Source: Candidatus Saccharimonadota bacterium
GTDB taxonomy: Bacteria; Patescibacteriota; Saccharimonadia; Saccharimonadales; Saccharimonadaceae
Direction: 5' to 3'
Length of the DNA stretch: 64,000 nucleotides
NCBI GenBank assembly: GCA_017545505.1
Contig: JAFWNB010000002.1
Span: 1-64,000, forward strand
The stretch's first letter is position 1. Each line of letters opens with the position of its first letter. A model generated the notes under the pieces. That model made no database searches. It was not told the DNA's origin and worked only from the letters and a program-made list of their open reading frames with translations. Below are positions 39,813 through 48,796 of the stretch, piece by piece. The position numbers were made by a program, and so were the translations under genes.

Positions 39813-42288
39813 AAAATATCTAGGAATAATTTTAATATTTTTATTTGTATTTTTTATTAACAATCTTCCTGTCAATGCTATAAGCAATTCCCGTAGTTTA
39901 ACTCCAAATCAACTAAATATTTATTCAAAAAACAACATCATGTTTTATGATCCAGTTAACTGCGTTAGTAGCGGTGGTCTTTCTTCGTTTATTTGCGGTT
40001 CAACTGCAAAAGAAAAATATATCTCTGCCCTAAATAAACATTTTGACATGGTACACGTTGCCGGCATTATGGGTAATATTGCTAATGAGGGCGGTTTTAA
40101 TCCTGTTATGTGGCAAGGCAATGCTGTCGATAGAAGTGGAAGTTGGAAAAACAATCGTAATTTTGACTATTATATGAATACATGTGGGTCATGTAGCGTA
40201 GGCGTTGGCGCTTTTCAAATTACATCGAATTTATCTGGCTACCTTCAATATATTAATAGTAACGCACCAGATCTAATTAAATACTTCCAAAGTCCGCAAG
40301 AATATGGATTTAGCTATTATTATCATCCGGCAGGAGATTATGAAACATATGGCGATATTTTGCTGGAAAAAATCGGTGACGCGGATTTTGATAGATTGGT
40401 TGATTTAGAAATCAATTATTTTCTTGAAAACTTCGTTGGTTCCAAAATTGCGGCTTTCGAAAGTACTACCACTCCATACGACGCCGGTTGGCACTGGGCC
40501 AATAAAATCGAGATCTGTGCAGCGTGTGGTTATAACGAGGGAGATTCAGAACTTTATGAACGTGGTGAAGCTTCAGACTATTATTATGAACAAATAAAAG
40601 ATTTTTCTTGCAGTAGTGGAACCTCGTTTTATTCCACTTCATTATCTACGAGCGGTTCAGATACGTCTTCCGCAGATAATGCGAGTGCTTCCACCCAAGA
40701 CATCGTAAATAAAGCTCGCGAACTCGCTTGGCCAGAAAGCGATAGTGGCAATTCGACTACAAACCCTACTGAAGCTTTTATTGCCGCTGCAAATGAATCC
40801 GGTACTAATCCAGAAAGCGATGATTGTCTCAATTTTGTCCAAACCGTAATAAAAGCATCCGGCGCAGATACAAGTATTCCAATTGGCGAGTACCCTAACC
40901 CGGACGAATATAAAACCGTAGAATATATGAATAGTTCCAGCAAGTGGGAAAAAATAGAAGTAAATTCAGAAACAGGTCTAGAGCCAGGAGACGTCTTAAT
41001 ATCGGCAGTACCACCAAATTCAGACGGCTCTCATGGCGTTGGAAAAAACCATATTTTTATATACCTAGGAAATGGTAAAGTTGCAGCTGCAAATCAAGGT
41101 AAATACTTCGCTAGAATCAGCAACTTATCGAGCGAATGGGACCCGAATAGTAACAATGACGCGCCATTTAAGTACGGCAACATCGATTATCAAGTATTTC
41201 GATTAGGCTCCGGCGGCGGTTGCACCACCTATGAGGGCGAATATCCGGAATACCTTCAAAGCGCAGAGCCTTGGGGCAGCATGCCATATGGTCCAGGATG
41301 TACATATGGAGGTTGCTCTTGCGGAGCATCTTCCCTAGCGATGCTGGCTACATATCTCACCGGTCAAGATATTTTTCCAAATGACGTCGGAGATCTTTTA
41401 GGCAATTCAGTCTACTGGAAGACGACCGGAATCGGGGCGGCGGCCCTAGATAAGAGAGTCGGCGAAGTATACGGTTTTGAAGCCGAAGGTGTTACGTATA
41501 GTTCATTAGCCGAGGCGGAGCAAAAAATGAGACAGTATTTAGATAACGGATATTTGCTTCATTTTTCCGGCGCCGGAAGCTATCCGTACTCATCTGGAGG
41601 ACATTATATTGGTATATTTGGATGGACGGGCAATGGTGATAATGTAATGGTCGCCAACTCGGCGTTTAACGGAAATGCAGAAATGAGTCTTCATGAAGTA
41701 GTATATGCGGGGGCTCACGGTGGTGGTTTTTCCGCTATTAAGGGGAGTAGCAATAGTAGCAGAAGATCATGCAATATTGACGTCTGCTCATCCAAGAATC
41801 AAAACAACTCAAATACCGGCGACAACGACATTTTACAATCAGTTCAAGAAATCATTGACCTAGCTAATCAAAACGGCAGTACATATATATACGGCGGTAA
41901 TCGCTCAATTGGTGCATTTGACTCAATGTTAAACAATAATACTCCAATCAACACAGATTGTACCGGTTTCGCCAGTCTAGTGATATATAAAACATATGGT
42001 ACAACAAGTATTTTTAGCTCAAGCAGTATATTTGGTGATTCTCATTATGAGGAAATTCCACGCTCTGACGTCCAGCCAGGTGACATTTTTGCCTACACAT
42101 CGCCACAAGGCCACGGCGGCATTGTAATAGAAGCAAGTAACGGTGTAGTCACTAAGATTGCAGAAACTGGTGGCACAGAAGGGCGTAGCGGAAGCAATAA
42201 TAATATTGGCTATTCTGGCTCAGACAGTTTTTCGGTAAAAAACATGAATAGTTCAAATGGACACTTCTTCCGCTGGAAAGGAAACTAA
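39787..42288 (+). CDS. Secreted multidomain peptidoglycan hydrolase (lysozyme plus three cysteine-peptidase-like domains)
   Basis: 833 residues with a signal peptide (about 1-31, PVNA cut). Domain 1 (about 73-265) resembles phage tail lysozymes: HVAGIMGNIANEGGFNP with Glu101, then GVGAFQIT. Domain 2 (about 305-475) is CHAP/NlpC-like: DDCLNFVQT (Cys about 346), then LEPGDVLIS and KNHIFIYLGNGKV with the His. Domain 3 (about 490-640) is peptidase-C39-like: GGCSCGASSLAMLATYL (Cys about 512) and GGHYIGIFGW (His about 605). Domain 4 (about 685-833) is NlpC/P60: NTDCTGFASLV (Cys about 725), VQPGDIFAYT and GHGGIVIE (His about 775). All catalytic residues appear intact. The target wall, own or host, is unknown. 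Confidence 0.85.
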   Translation: MKLFTRYIKKYLGIILIFLFVFFINNLPVNAISNSRSLTPNQLNIYSKNNIMFYDPVNCVSSGGLSSFICGSTAKEKYISALNKHFDMVHVAGIMGNIANEGGFNPVMWQGNAVDRSGSWKNNRNFDYYMNTCGSCSVGVGAFQITSNLSGYLQYINSNAPDLIKYFQSPQEYGFSYYYHPAGDYETYGDILLEKIGDADFDRLVDLEINYFLENFVGSKIAAFESTTTPYDAGWHWANKIEICAACGYNEGDSELYERGEASDYYYEQIKDFSCSSGTSFYSTSLSTSGSDTSSADNASASTQDIVNKARELAWPESDSGNSTTNPTEAFIAAANESGTNPESDDCLNFVQTVIKASGADTSIPIGEYPNPDEYKTVEYMNSSSKWEKIEVNSETGLEPGDVLISAVPPNSDGSHGVGKNHIFIYLGNGKVAAANQGKYFARISNLSSEWDPNSNNDAPFKYGNIDYQVFRLGSGGGCTTYEGEYPEYLQSAEPWGSMPYGPGCTYGGCSCGASSLAMLATYLTGQDIFPNDVGDLLGNSVYWKTTGIGAAALDKRVGEVYGFEAEGVTYSSLAEAEQKMRQYLDNGYLLHFSGAGSYPYSSGGHYIGIFGWTGNGDNVMVANSAFNGNAEMSLHEVVYAGAHGGGFSAIKGSSNSSRRSCNIDVCSSKNQNNSNTGDNDILQSVQEIIDLANQNGSTYIYGGNRSIGAFDSMLNNNTPINTDCTGFASLVIYKTYGTTSIFSSSSIFGDSHYEEIPRSDVQPGDIFAYTSPQGHGGIVIEASNGVVTKIAETGGTEGRSGSNNNIGYSGSDSFSVKNMNSSNGHFFRWKGN

Positions 42289-43038
42289 ATGCAAGAAAAA
42301 GAACAGCCAAAAATATCACTCGCTACATTAGTTTTTATAATCATTCAAATAATATTTGTAGTTTTCTTAGCTATATCTATTCCTAACTTATTAAAGGGGA
42401 ACACTACGCTCAAACGGGAAGAACAACCAAAAGTAACAATTAATAATCTAAGGACATTAGTCCCAAATTTATCGGATGAATACACAAATGATATTCAGCA
42501 TAGTCTTACAGAAATTGTTGAATTGAACACGACAAATTTAGATATTGCTAATTTAGATGCCACTATTCGCGATAATTCATTAAGCTCTATTACATTTGAC
42601 TACTATGGTTCTAAAGCTATTAATTTTATTGTTGATATTCCAAATCTTCATCAATCATACCAAATGTTTTATGCGTACCCTATTGACGTCAACCTTGACG
42701 CACCATATACCAATAATTATCGCACTATTCTTTGTCTAGAAGATGAGAAACAAATCATCTATCCAGATTTTAAATGCCATTCATCTTTCTCGCCTGAAAC
42801 GCGCCAAGAAATTGTAAGTGAATATTTAAAAGATTTTGAATTTGATTATTTTACAGTATCTCTTGATAGAGATAATACTACCGTCATGATTTCTCCAATC
42901 AGTGAATCGCTTACTGAAACCGCTAAAAGTTCCTACATCCAAAAAACCAAAGATGCTATTGAATCTCTTGGGGCACCATCAAACCTTTTCACTTACAAAG
43001 TCCTTACCCAAGCCGATATGACTTACCGCCTAGATTAG
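42289..43038 (+). CDS. Membrane-anchored protein downstream of the hydrolase
   Basis: 249 residues starting on the base after the hydrolase stop. A transmembrane helix at about 10-35 is followed by a helical then beta-type extracellular region with one Cys pair (ILCLEDE and FKCHSS). No motif recognised. The tight coupling suggests it helps anchor, fold or inhibit the hydrolase; an immunity or partner role is possible but unproven. Confidence 0.65.
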   Translation: MQEKEQPKISLATLVFIIIQIIFVVFLAISIPNLLKGNTTLKREEQPKVTINNLRTLVPNLSDEYTNDIQHSLTEIVELNTTNLDIANLDATIRDNSLSSITFDYYGSKAINFIVDIPNLHQSYQMFYAYPIDVNLDAPYTNNYRTILCLEDEKQIIYPDFKCHSSFSPETRQEIVSEYLKDFEFDYFTVSLDRDNTTVMISPISESLTETAKSSYIQKTKDAIESLGAPSNLFTYKVLTQADMTYRLD

Positions 43039-43061
43039 CTCTTCCCAAAACCCCAAATCTA

Positions 43062-43132
43062 TGCTATAATTACCCCAATATCAGCTCAGCAAACAAGTAA
43101 TGATCTGTGTTTGCTTTAACCAAAGGAGTTTT
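43062..43132 (+). promoter_or_regulatory. rpsF promoter and hairpin leader
   Basis: TGCTATAAT (43062-43070) with a leader of about 55 nt. AGCAAACA (43088-43095) pairs perfectly with TGTTTGCT (43108-43115); AAAGGAG precedes ATG. rpsF leaders are autoregulated by S6:S18 in many bacteria; I could not match the full motif. Confidence 0.55.
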
Positions 43133-43498
43133 ATGAAAGACTACGAACTCACAGTCTTGTTTCATCCTGACCTAGAGATGAATCTAGACCCCGCTCTCGA
43201 TAAAGTCAAAAAACTTATCGAAGCAAACAAAGGCAAAATTAAAAGCGAAGAAGACGATGGTAAAAAGCGCCTCGCCTACTCAATTAATGGCCAAACATTC
43301 GCCATTTATCGCTTTTATAATTTAGAGCTTCCAGCTGAAGCCCCAGCTAAAATTTCATCCACTCTCAATATTTCAGATGAAGTTTTGCGCTATCTCTTAG
43401 TTCACACTGATGAAAGAAGAGTTAAGCTCCAAGCCGAAAAAGCCAACAAGGCCGACGAAGCCGAATCATCAAATGACAAAGAAGAAAAAGGAGAATAA
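43133..43498 (+). CDS. rpsF: Ribosomal protein bS6
   Basis: 121 residues starting MKDYELTVLFHPDLE, 6 nt after AAAGGAG; further upstream codons fall in the leader hairpin. It shows the S6 fold signatures (LAYSINGQTFAIYRFYNLELP, LNISDEVLRYLLVHTDE) and an acidic/basic C-terminal tail longer than E. coli mature S6. S6 pairs with S18 on the platform of the small subunit. Operon with ssb (gap 2 bp) and rpsR, the classical order. Confidence 0.96.
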   Translation: MKDYELTVLFHPDLEMNLDPALDKVKKLIEANKGKIKSEEDDGKKRLAYSINGQTFAIYRFYNLELPAEAPAKISSTLNISDEVLRYLLVHTDERRVKLQAEKANKADEAESSNDKEEKGE

Positions 43499-43500
43499 TC

Positions 43501-43950
43501 ATGCGCGGATTTTCCAAAGCTATCATTGCAGGTAATTTAACTCGCGATCCAGAGCTTCGCACTACGCCAAACGGCTCTAATGTCTGTAGTTTTACGGTTG
43601 CCGTAAATCGTACTTTTCGCGATGCCAGTGGCGAGCAAAAAGAATCAGTATCTTTTATTGATTGTTCTGCCTGGGGTAAGCTTTCTGAAGTTATTGGCCA
43701 ATATGCCAAAAAAGGTTCTGGCGTTCTCGTTTCCGGTCGTCTAGACCAACGCAGCTGGGAGGACAAAACCACCGGCAATAAACGTTCGCGTGTTGAAATT
43801 GTGGTCGAAGATTTCAATTTTACTGGAGGCGCTCGTGCTGGAGAAGGTGGCTCAAGCAGCTACGATAATGGTTCGCAAGAACCAGCTCCATCCGATATTC
43901 CAGACGATATTCCAGAAGAAGAAATTGATTTAAGTGACGTACCATTCTAA
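43501..43950 (+). CDS. ssb: Single-stranded DNA-binding protein
   Basis: 149 residues. The OB fold shows [51 protein letters not shown] and [13 protein letters not shown] short Gly/Ser-rich linker leads to the acidic tip DLSDVPF, the partner-binding peptide. Located between rpsF and rpsR as in most bacteria. Confidence 0.97.
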   Translation: MRGFSKAIIAGNLTRDPELRTTPNGSNVCSFTVAVNRTFRDASGEQKESVSFIDCSAWGKLSEVIGQYAKKGSGVLVSGRLDQRSWEDKTTGNKRSRVEIVVEDFNFTGGARAGEGGSSSYDNGSQEPAPSDIPDDIPEEEIDLSDVPF

Positions 43951-43975
43951 TAAAATTAAAGCGAAGGAGAATTAC

Positions 43976-44170
43976 ATGAAAAGGATAAAAAGCGATCCAA
44001 ATCTATACTTTGATTATCGTGACACTAAGACTCTACAACGCTACATTGACGCGTATGGCCGTATTGAGCCTATCGCAAAAACCGGTCTTTCGGTCAAGCA
44101 ACAACGCCAATTAGCTGTTGCAGTCAAGCGTGCTCGTCATCTAGCATTACTACCTTTTGTGACTAAATAA
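43976..44170 (+). CDS. rpsR: Ribosomal protein bS18
   Basis: 64 residues from the ATG at 43976 with GAAGGAG upstream. Signature [13 protein letters not shown]-like region ([19 protein letters not shown]) and [21 protein letters not shown]. The zinc-type N terminus is absent. It forms a heterodimer with S6; final gene of the rpsF-ssb-rpsR set. Confidence 0.97.
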   Translation: MKRIKSDPNLYFDYRDTKTLQRYIDAYGRIEPIAKTGLSVKQQRQLAVAVKRARHLALLPFVTK

Positions 44171-44183
44171 TTTTAGGAGGAAA

Positions 44184-44744
44184 ATGTACGGACCAACTGA
44201 TTTAAAGAAAAATACCCTCATCACTTTAGACGGCCAACCATACAAAGTGATTGAGTATTCTCAAAAAGTTATGGGCCGGGGTGGTTCCATCGTTAATGTT
44301 AAGGTTAAGAATCTTATTACCGGCGCCCTTCTTCCTAAAACTTTTAAAGGCCAAGAAAAAATTGAGCCAGCCGAAGTCACGACTCGTAAAGTACAGTACC
44401 TATATAAAGACGATGAAAAGTTTTATTTTATGGACCCAGAGTCTTTTGAGCAATACGAGCTATCTAGTGATATGGTCGGCGAGTCTAGTGACTTCATGAA
44501 AGACGGTGACGAAATGGAAATTCAATTCTATAACGGCACACCAATCAATTTACAATTGCCCAAAAACATTTGGCTAGAAGTTACATATACCGAAAATGCC
44601 GTCAAAGGTGATACTACTAGCTCTGTCATGAAGGATGCTACTCTAGAAACTGGCGTAGTCATCAAAGTTCCTGCTTTCATTAAAGAAGGCGATATCGTCT
44701 CAGTAGACACAGAAACTTACGCCTACAGGGAAAGACGTAAATAA
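44184..44744 (+). CDS. efp: Elongation factor P with arginine at the tip
   Basis: 186 residues. EF-P relieves ribosome stalling at proline runs. The domain I tip loop reads VMGRGGS, so the residue that is Lys34 in E. coli is Arg; Lys34-type enzymes (EpmA/B) would not fit, and rhamnosylating EarP-type modification or no modification is possible. Domains II and III are normal (YLYKDDEKFYFMDPESFEQYEL, GVVIKVPAFIKEGDIVSVDTETYAYRER). AGGAGG lies 6 nt before ATG. It shares one base with the next gene. Confidence 0.95.
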   Translation: MYGPTDLKKNTLITLDGQPYKVIEYSQKVMGRGGSIVNVKVKNLITGALLPKTFKGQEKIEPAEVTTRKVQYLYKDDEKFYFMDPESFEQYELSSDMVGESSDFMKDGDEMEIQFYNGTPINLQLPKNIWLEVTYTENAVKGDTTSSVMKDATLETGVVIKVPAFIKEGDIVSVDTETYAYRERRK

Positions 44745-45370
44745 TGAGAGACCAAAAAATCTCATCCGAGGGAGTAAGACTCGGCCTAGCGGCCCGGAGC
44801 GCTCCCGAGGAGGAGATTTTTAGTCTCCGTGGTTACAGAAAAATCGCAGGAGCCGCTCGGGCATTTAATTTTAATTTTAAAAATAAGGTCGTGCTAGATA
44901 TTGGCTCCTCGACCGGTGGTTTTACAAAGTATGCTCTAGATCACGGCGCAAAAAAAGTAATTGCCGTAGAAAAGGGTACTAATCAAATGATGTCACCTCT
45001 GCGACACGATCCACGTATTGATCTTCGTGAAAAGACCGATATTTTTGATTGTAAAATTGAGGGAATAGATGTCGTCGTCGCAGATGTCTCGTTTATCTCG
45101 CTGACAAAAGTTTTAGCACACGCTAAAAAGCGTCTAGCTGGTAAAAATACAGATTTTTTAGTTATGTTAAAGCCTCAATTTGAGGCTAAGTCGTATCAAT
45201 TGGTTAATGGCATTATTAAAAATGAAAAAATACGTCGCGAAATCATCAAAAGCTTTGAAATGTGGTTAAAAAATAATAATTTTGTAATCATAGATAAGCG
45301 CGACAATCAACTAAAAGGCAAAAATGGCAACCAAGAAAGATTTTACTGGTTAAAACAACCAATAAAATAA
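44744..45370 (+). CDS. TlyA-type rRNA 2'-O-methyltransferase lacking the S4 domain
   Basis: 208 residues. The catalytic part matches FtsJ/TlyA enzymes: FKNKVVLDIGSSTGGFTKYALDHGAKKVIAVEKG (SAM site about 47-80), VVVADVSFISLTKVL and FLVMLKPQFEA. TlyA enzymes methylate 16S and 23S rRNA and normally carry an N-terminal S4 domain, absent here. The first 28 codons consist of an 80-bp palindromic element that begins right after the ATG and keeps the frame open, so the true original start may have been altered. The ATG overlaps the efp stop (TAATG). Confidence 0.85.
   Translation: MRDQKISSEGVRLGLAARSAPEEEIFSLRGYRKIAGAARAFNFNFKNKVVLDIGSSTGGFTKYALDHGAKKVIAVEKGTNQMMSPLRHDPRIDLREKTDIFDCKIEGIDVVVADVSFISLTKVLAHAKKRLAGKNTDFLVMLKPQFEAKSYQLVNGIIKNEKIRREIIKSFEMWLKNNNFVIIDKRDNQLKGKNGNQERFYWLKQPIK
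44748..44827. repeat. 80-bp GC-rich palindromic element at the 5' end of the tlyA-like gene
   Basis: Arms GAGACCAAAAAATCTC (44748-44763) and inverse GAGATTTTTAGTCTC (44813-44827) enclose a GC-rich core whose right part (GGAGCGCTCCCGAGGAGGAG) matches the tsaD element. It encodes residues 3-28. Confidence 0.75.
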
Positions 45371-45381
45371 CCATTTTTTTC

Positions 45382-45410
45382 TTGCATTTTTAAACGTAAC
45401 CACTTATAAT
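45382..45410 (+). promoter_or_regulatory. Promoter of the pilM operon
   Basis: TTGCAT, 17 bp, TATAAT; the -10 ends 6 nt before the pilM ATG, so the pilus operon mRNA should start on the start codon. Confidence 0.75.
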
Positions 45411-45416
45411 TAATCT

Positions 45417-46463
45417 ATGAACTTATTGCATGGCGTGGGCGATTTCTTCTCGTTAGATATAGGGACGAATTCGATGCGGATCGTGCAACTTTCTGGCAGT
45501 AACCAACGTGGTTGGTCGCTTCAGAAGTTTGCTTATGTTCCAATTACCCAACAATTAACTCAAGATTCTTCAGACCTCGGCAAGAAACGTCTCGGCGAGG
45601 CAATTCTTGGTGCCGTTAATCAGGCTGGTATTAAAACAAAAAACATAGCAATTGGTCTTCCAGCTAATAAAACCTTCACGTCTATCGTTGAAACTGAAAC
45701 CTTACCAGAAAAAGAGCTTAGCAAAACATTTAAATATGAAATAGATAAATATGTACCTATGGCTATGAGTGATGCTAAGGCAGATTATATTGTACTCGGC
45801 CCTAGCCCCAATGACCCAGCTAAAACCGAAATATTAGTCAGTTCTGTTGCAAAGGATTATGCCGAAAATGTTATGGAGATGATAGAAAAAACCGGTCTTA
45901 ATATTGTCGCTATGGAACCAGAACCTCTTGCGATGGCAAGATCCTTAAACATTCCTGGGGCTATCGATGCCACGATGATTGTTGATTTTGGTCAAAATTC
46001 TACAGATCTAGTAATTACCTATAAAGACCAGCCAAGGCTTGTTCGTTCTGTGCCTGGCGGTCTTACGGTGCTTATTAAAGCTGTAGCCAACGGTCTAAAT
46101 ATTCGCGAGGATCAGGCCAGGCAGTTTATCTTAAAATTTGGTCTTGATCAAAATCAAGTTGATGGCCAAGTTTTCAAAATACTAAATACCCACTTGGATA
46201 ATTTCGCCTCTGAGCTAACAAAATCCGTTCGCTTTTTCCAAACCAAATATATCAACGGTAAAGTTGGTGGTATTGTTTTGTCTGGTTATGCCAGTATGAT
46301 TCCTCTTCTTACGGAATTTATCGAAGCCAAAACCAATGTTTCTACCATGAAAGGTAACCCATGGCAGCTAGTCCGCACCACAGCAGAACAACAACGTGTA
46401 TTAATGAATGTAGCCAGCGAATTTGCTGTTGCAATTGGTTTATCGGAAAGGAGTAATGATTAA
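45417..46463 (+). CDS. pilM: Type IV pilus assembly protein PilM
   Basis: 348 residues. PilM is an actin-like cytoplasmic protein that binds the PilN tail. FSLDIGTNSMRIVQL is the phosphate-1 motif, MIVDFGQNSTDLVI phosphate-2, and IVLSGYASMIPLL the adenosine region. It opens the pilus operon; its stop overlaps pilN by 1 base (TAATG). Confidence 0.94.
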   Translation: MNLLHGVGDFFSLDIGTNSMRIVQLSGSNQRGWSLQKFAYVPITQQLTQDSSDLGKKRLGEAILGAVNQAGIKTKNIAIGLPANKTFTSIVETETLPEKELSKTFKYEIDKYVPMAMSDAKADYIVLGPSPNDPAKTEILVSSVAKDYAENVMEMIEKTGLNIVAMEPEPLAMARSLNIPGAIDATMIVDFGQNSTDLVITYKDQPRLVRSVPGGLTVLIKAVANGLNIREDQARQFILKFGLDQNQVDGQVFKILNTHLDNFASELTKSVRFFQTKYINGKVGGIVLSGYASMIPLLTEFIEAKTNVSTMKGNPWQLVRTTAEQQRVLMNVASEFAVAIGLSERSND

Positions 46464-47662
46464 TGGCGCGCGAAATTAATCTAGTTCCAGACATTAAAGG
46501 CGAAATGATAAAGGCCTTAAAGCTCCGCAATTATATCTTTTTCCTCTGTATCGCAGTTGCTGTAGCTAGCGCCGTAATCACTCTCATCTTTGGCTTAATA
46601 ATGGGCGGCCAGCAACTTGCTCTAACTAGCAAACAAGATGCTCTAAAAAGTTTATCTGCTAAATTAAATTCCTACAGCGATCTTAACGATTTTCTTACTA
46701 TCAAAGACCAATTGGGTAACGTCTCTACCTTATCGAACAACAAGCAAGTCCTTTCTCGCACCTTTAATATTCTTTCGGCGCTTCTTCCAACCGGTTCCGA
46801 CACTATTACAATTTCAGAATTAAATGTTAATTTGGCGGGCGAACAACCGACATTTACCTTCGACGCCCAAGCCAACGCTGGTCAAGAACCATTTATTGAC
46901 TATAATGTCTTAGATTCTTTCAAGAAAAGTATGCAATACATGCGTTACGATTATGGCCATTATATTGATAAACTCGGTAATACAATCCCAGCTTATTGCA
47001 TGATAGAATACGGCAGCGATGGCGCAATGTTCTCTGAGGGTTCCAGGGGTCTTTATGCATATTGGACCATAGATGCCGAGGGTTGCAATCCTGCTAAAGC
47101 AAGCGACACTTCAAACGATGACAATTCCGATGAATCAAAAGAATCAAATTCTGTAAGCTACAATTACGAGGAATATGAAGGCCAAAAAGTTGTTCGTATT
47201 TGGCGCACTCCTCAATTCTCCGATTGGTATAAGGAAACTGAAACCGCGGGGAAACCATATATGAGCCTAGATGGCACTATCTCAAATGTTGAACATTTCC
47301 AAAGTTCATGCATCACCTATTCGGGTGACAAAAGCCAAAACAGCGCCAATCCAAAATGGACTGAAAGCAACGAAACCTGTCAACTTATACCAGCTGGGAC
47401 AGAGGGAATCAGAATTACTGAATCCTCTAACGGCAAAGGCGCATCTGACGAATTAGTTCTACGTTTTTCCGCCACAATTAATCTTGCGCCAGAAGTATAT
47501 AAATTCAATAATCATCACGTCATAGCAATCGCTCCATCTGGCCGCCGCAATGTTACTGATTCTTATGTCCAAATTCAAGCTATGTTCGGCGAACGAGCGA
47601 CTGATTGTGCAGAAGATGACACATCGTGCAAAGATAACGCAGCAAATAGAGGAGAAGAATAA
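46463..47662 (+). CDS. pilN: PilN-like pilus assembly protein, enlarged
   Basis: 399 residues, about twice the usual PilN. The cytoplasmic N terminus MAREINLVPDIKGEMIKA carries the INLLP-like motif that binds PilM; one membrane helix spans about 27-50. A coiled-coil and ferredoxin-like region follows, then a long Ser/Asp/Asn-rich insertion around 210-240 and Cys-containing segments that ordinary PilN lacks. Coupled to pilM and the next gene by single-base overlaps. Confidence 0.82.
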   Translation: MAREINLVPDIKGEMIKALKLRNYIFFLCIAVAVASAVITLIFGLIMGGQQLALTSKQDALKSLSAKLNSYSDLNDFLTIKDQLGNVSTLSNNKQVLSRTFNILSALLPTGSDTITISELNVNLAGEQPTFTFDAQANAGQEPFIDYNVLDSFKKSMQYMRYDYGHYIDKLGNTIPAYCMIEYGSDGAMFSEGSRGLYAYWTIDAEGCNPAKASDTSNDDNSDESKESNSVSYNYEEYEGQKVVRIWRTPQFSDWYKETETAGKPYMSLDGTISNVEHFQSSCITYSGDKSQNSANPKWTESNETCQLIPAGTEGIRITESSNGKGASDELVLRFSATINLAPEVYKFNNHHVIAIAPSGRRNVTDSYVQIQAMFGERATDCAEDDTSCKDNAANRGEE

Positions 47663-48528
47663 TGGCAAAAGAAGTAGCGGTCGGCAAAAGAGCAAAAATA
47701 TCAGAAGCTCAACAATATATGATTCTATCAGTTCTCGTCGCTTCAATTATTCTGGGTGTCGCATTATCTCTAACTTTTCACTTCATCCAACAAATATCAT
47801 TTAATGCCAAAGTTATTATGGCCGAAGATGAAGCTATCGTGGCTTATTCGAATGTGATAAAAAACACCGGCATTTGCAAGAGTCCAAGCGGTAATGTTTA
47901 TTCAGGCGAAGAACTTGCTAAATGTGATCCAGAAAGCATTGAAGTATCTGAAATTCCTGGTACGCTAAGAGCAAATATTCTTACTAACCTTGCTGCTAAT
48001 GAGGCTCTAAATTCCGTTCAAAAGGAAACTGACTCAAATTGTAATAATCCTAGCACGGGTAAAAATTACACTTACAAGGAATTAAATAAAATATATAATA
48101 GCGCTAATGGCGCTGAAGAATTGCAAGCCGCCAGCCAGCTAATTAGAAGTTGCTCGGCACTCCGTATTATCCCAGACGCCTTACCGGCCTTCAAAAATGA
48201 AGAAGCACTTTTAGCTAGCCTTAATAAATTGTTTAATATCTCTAATTGGCAGCCAGAATCAATCAGCCCAAGTGGTAATACTGCAGTTTCCGAACTGGCA
48301 CCAGGCCTTAATACTATTTCACTTAATCTGTCTGTAGAAGCCGACGCCGGTACCACCATGAATGTGTTAAACAATATAGAACGATCAATCCGTGATTTTA
48401 ACATAGAGCGTGCCACAATCGGTTGGGATAACGGTGGTCTTTCTCTCCGAGCTTCGGCAGCAGCCTACTATATGGATGAATCTAAAATCACTGAAACCGT
48501 AAAAACTATATCAGCGGAGGGTAAATAA
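47662..48528 (+). CDS. pilO: PilO-like pilus assembly protein
   Basis: 288 residues with a short cytoplasmic tail, a membrane helix at about 20-46 and an extracytoplasmic domain with Cys pairs (TGICKSPSG with AKCDPE, SNCNN). The C-terminal 90 residues show a ferredoxin-like pattern (LNTISLNLSVEADAGTTMNV, FNIERATIGWD). The assignment rests on position after PilN and topology; sequence similarity to model PilO is weak. Confidence 0.72.
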   Translation: MAKEVAVGKRAKISEAQQYMILSVLVASIILGVALSLTFHFIQQISFNAKVIMAEDEAIVAYSNVIKNTGICKSPSGNVYSGEELAKCDPESIEVSEIPGTLRANILTNLAANEALNSVQKETDSNCNNPSTGKNYTYKELNKIYNSANGAEELQAASQLIRSCSALRIIPDALPAFKNEEALLASLNKLFNISNWQPESISPSGNTAVSELAPGLNTISLNLSVEADAGTTMNVLNNIERSIRDFNIERATIGWDNGGLSLRASAAAYYMDESKITETVKTISAEGK

Positions 48529-48529
48529 A

Positions 48530-48796
48530 ATGATGAAAAAAGATTTAGCAACCTCAATCGGTGTCGCAATTTTAGGAATTCTAATATCGTATTTTGTTTG
48601 CAATCTCTTTATTGGCCCTATCGAAGATGTTTCGTTCAATACCATCAGCTCTAATCTAGATAATACTCTAGTTAATCCAGACGTCGAAGTGTTTAACTAT
48701 AAAGCCATCAACCCAACTGTTGAAGTGTATGTAGGCGACGACTGCACACTTTATAATGAGGTTGGTCAATGCGTTGACAACCAAGGGGGCGAATAA
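48530..48796 (+). CDS. Small membrane protein in the pilus operon (PilP position)
   Basis: 88 residues: a membrane helix at about 8-29 and a short extracytoplasmic tail with two cysteines (DDCTLYNEVGQC). It occupies the place of PilP but has no PilP lipobox or beta domain. It overlaps pilB by 1 base. Confidence 0.65.
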   Translation: MMKKDLATSIGVAILGILISYFVCNLFIGPIEDVSFNTISSNLDNTLVNPDVEVFNYKAINPTVEVYVGDDCTLYNEVGQCVDNQGGE

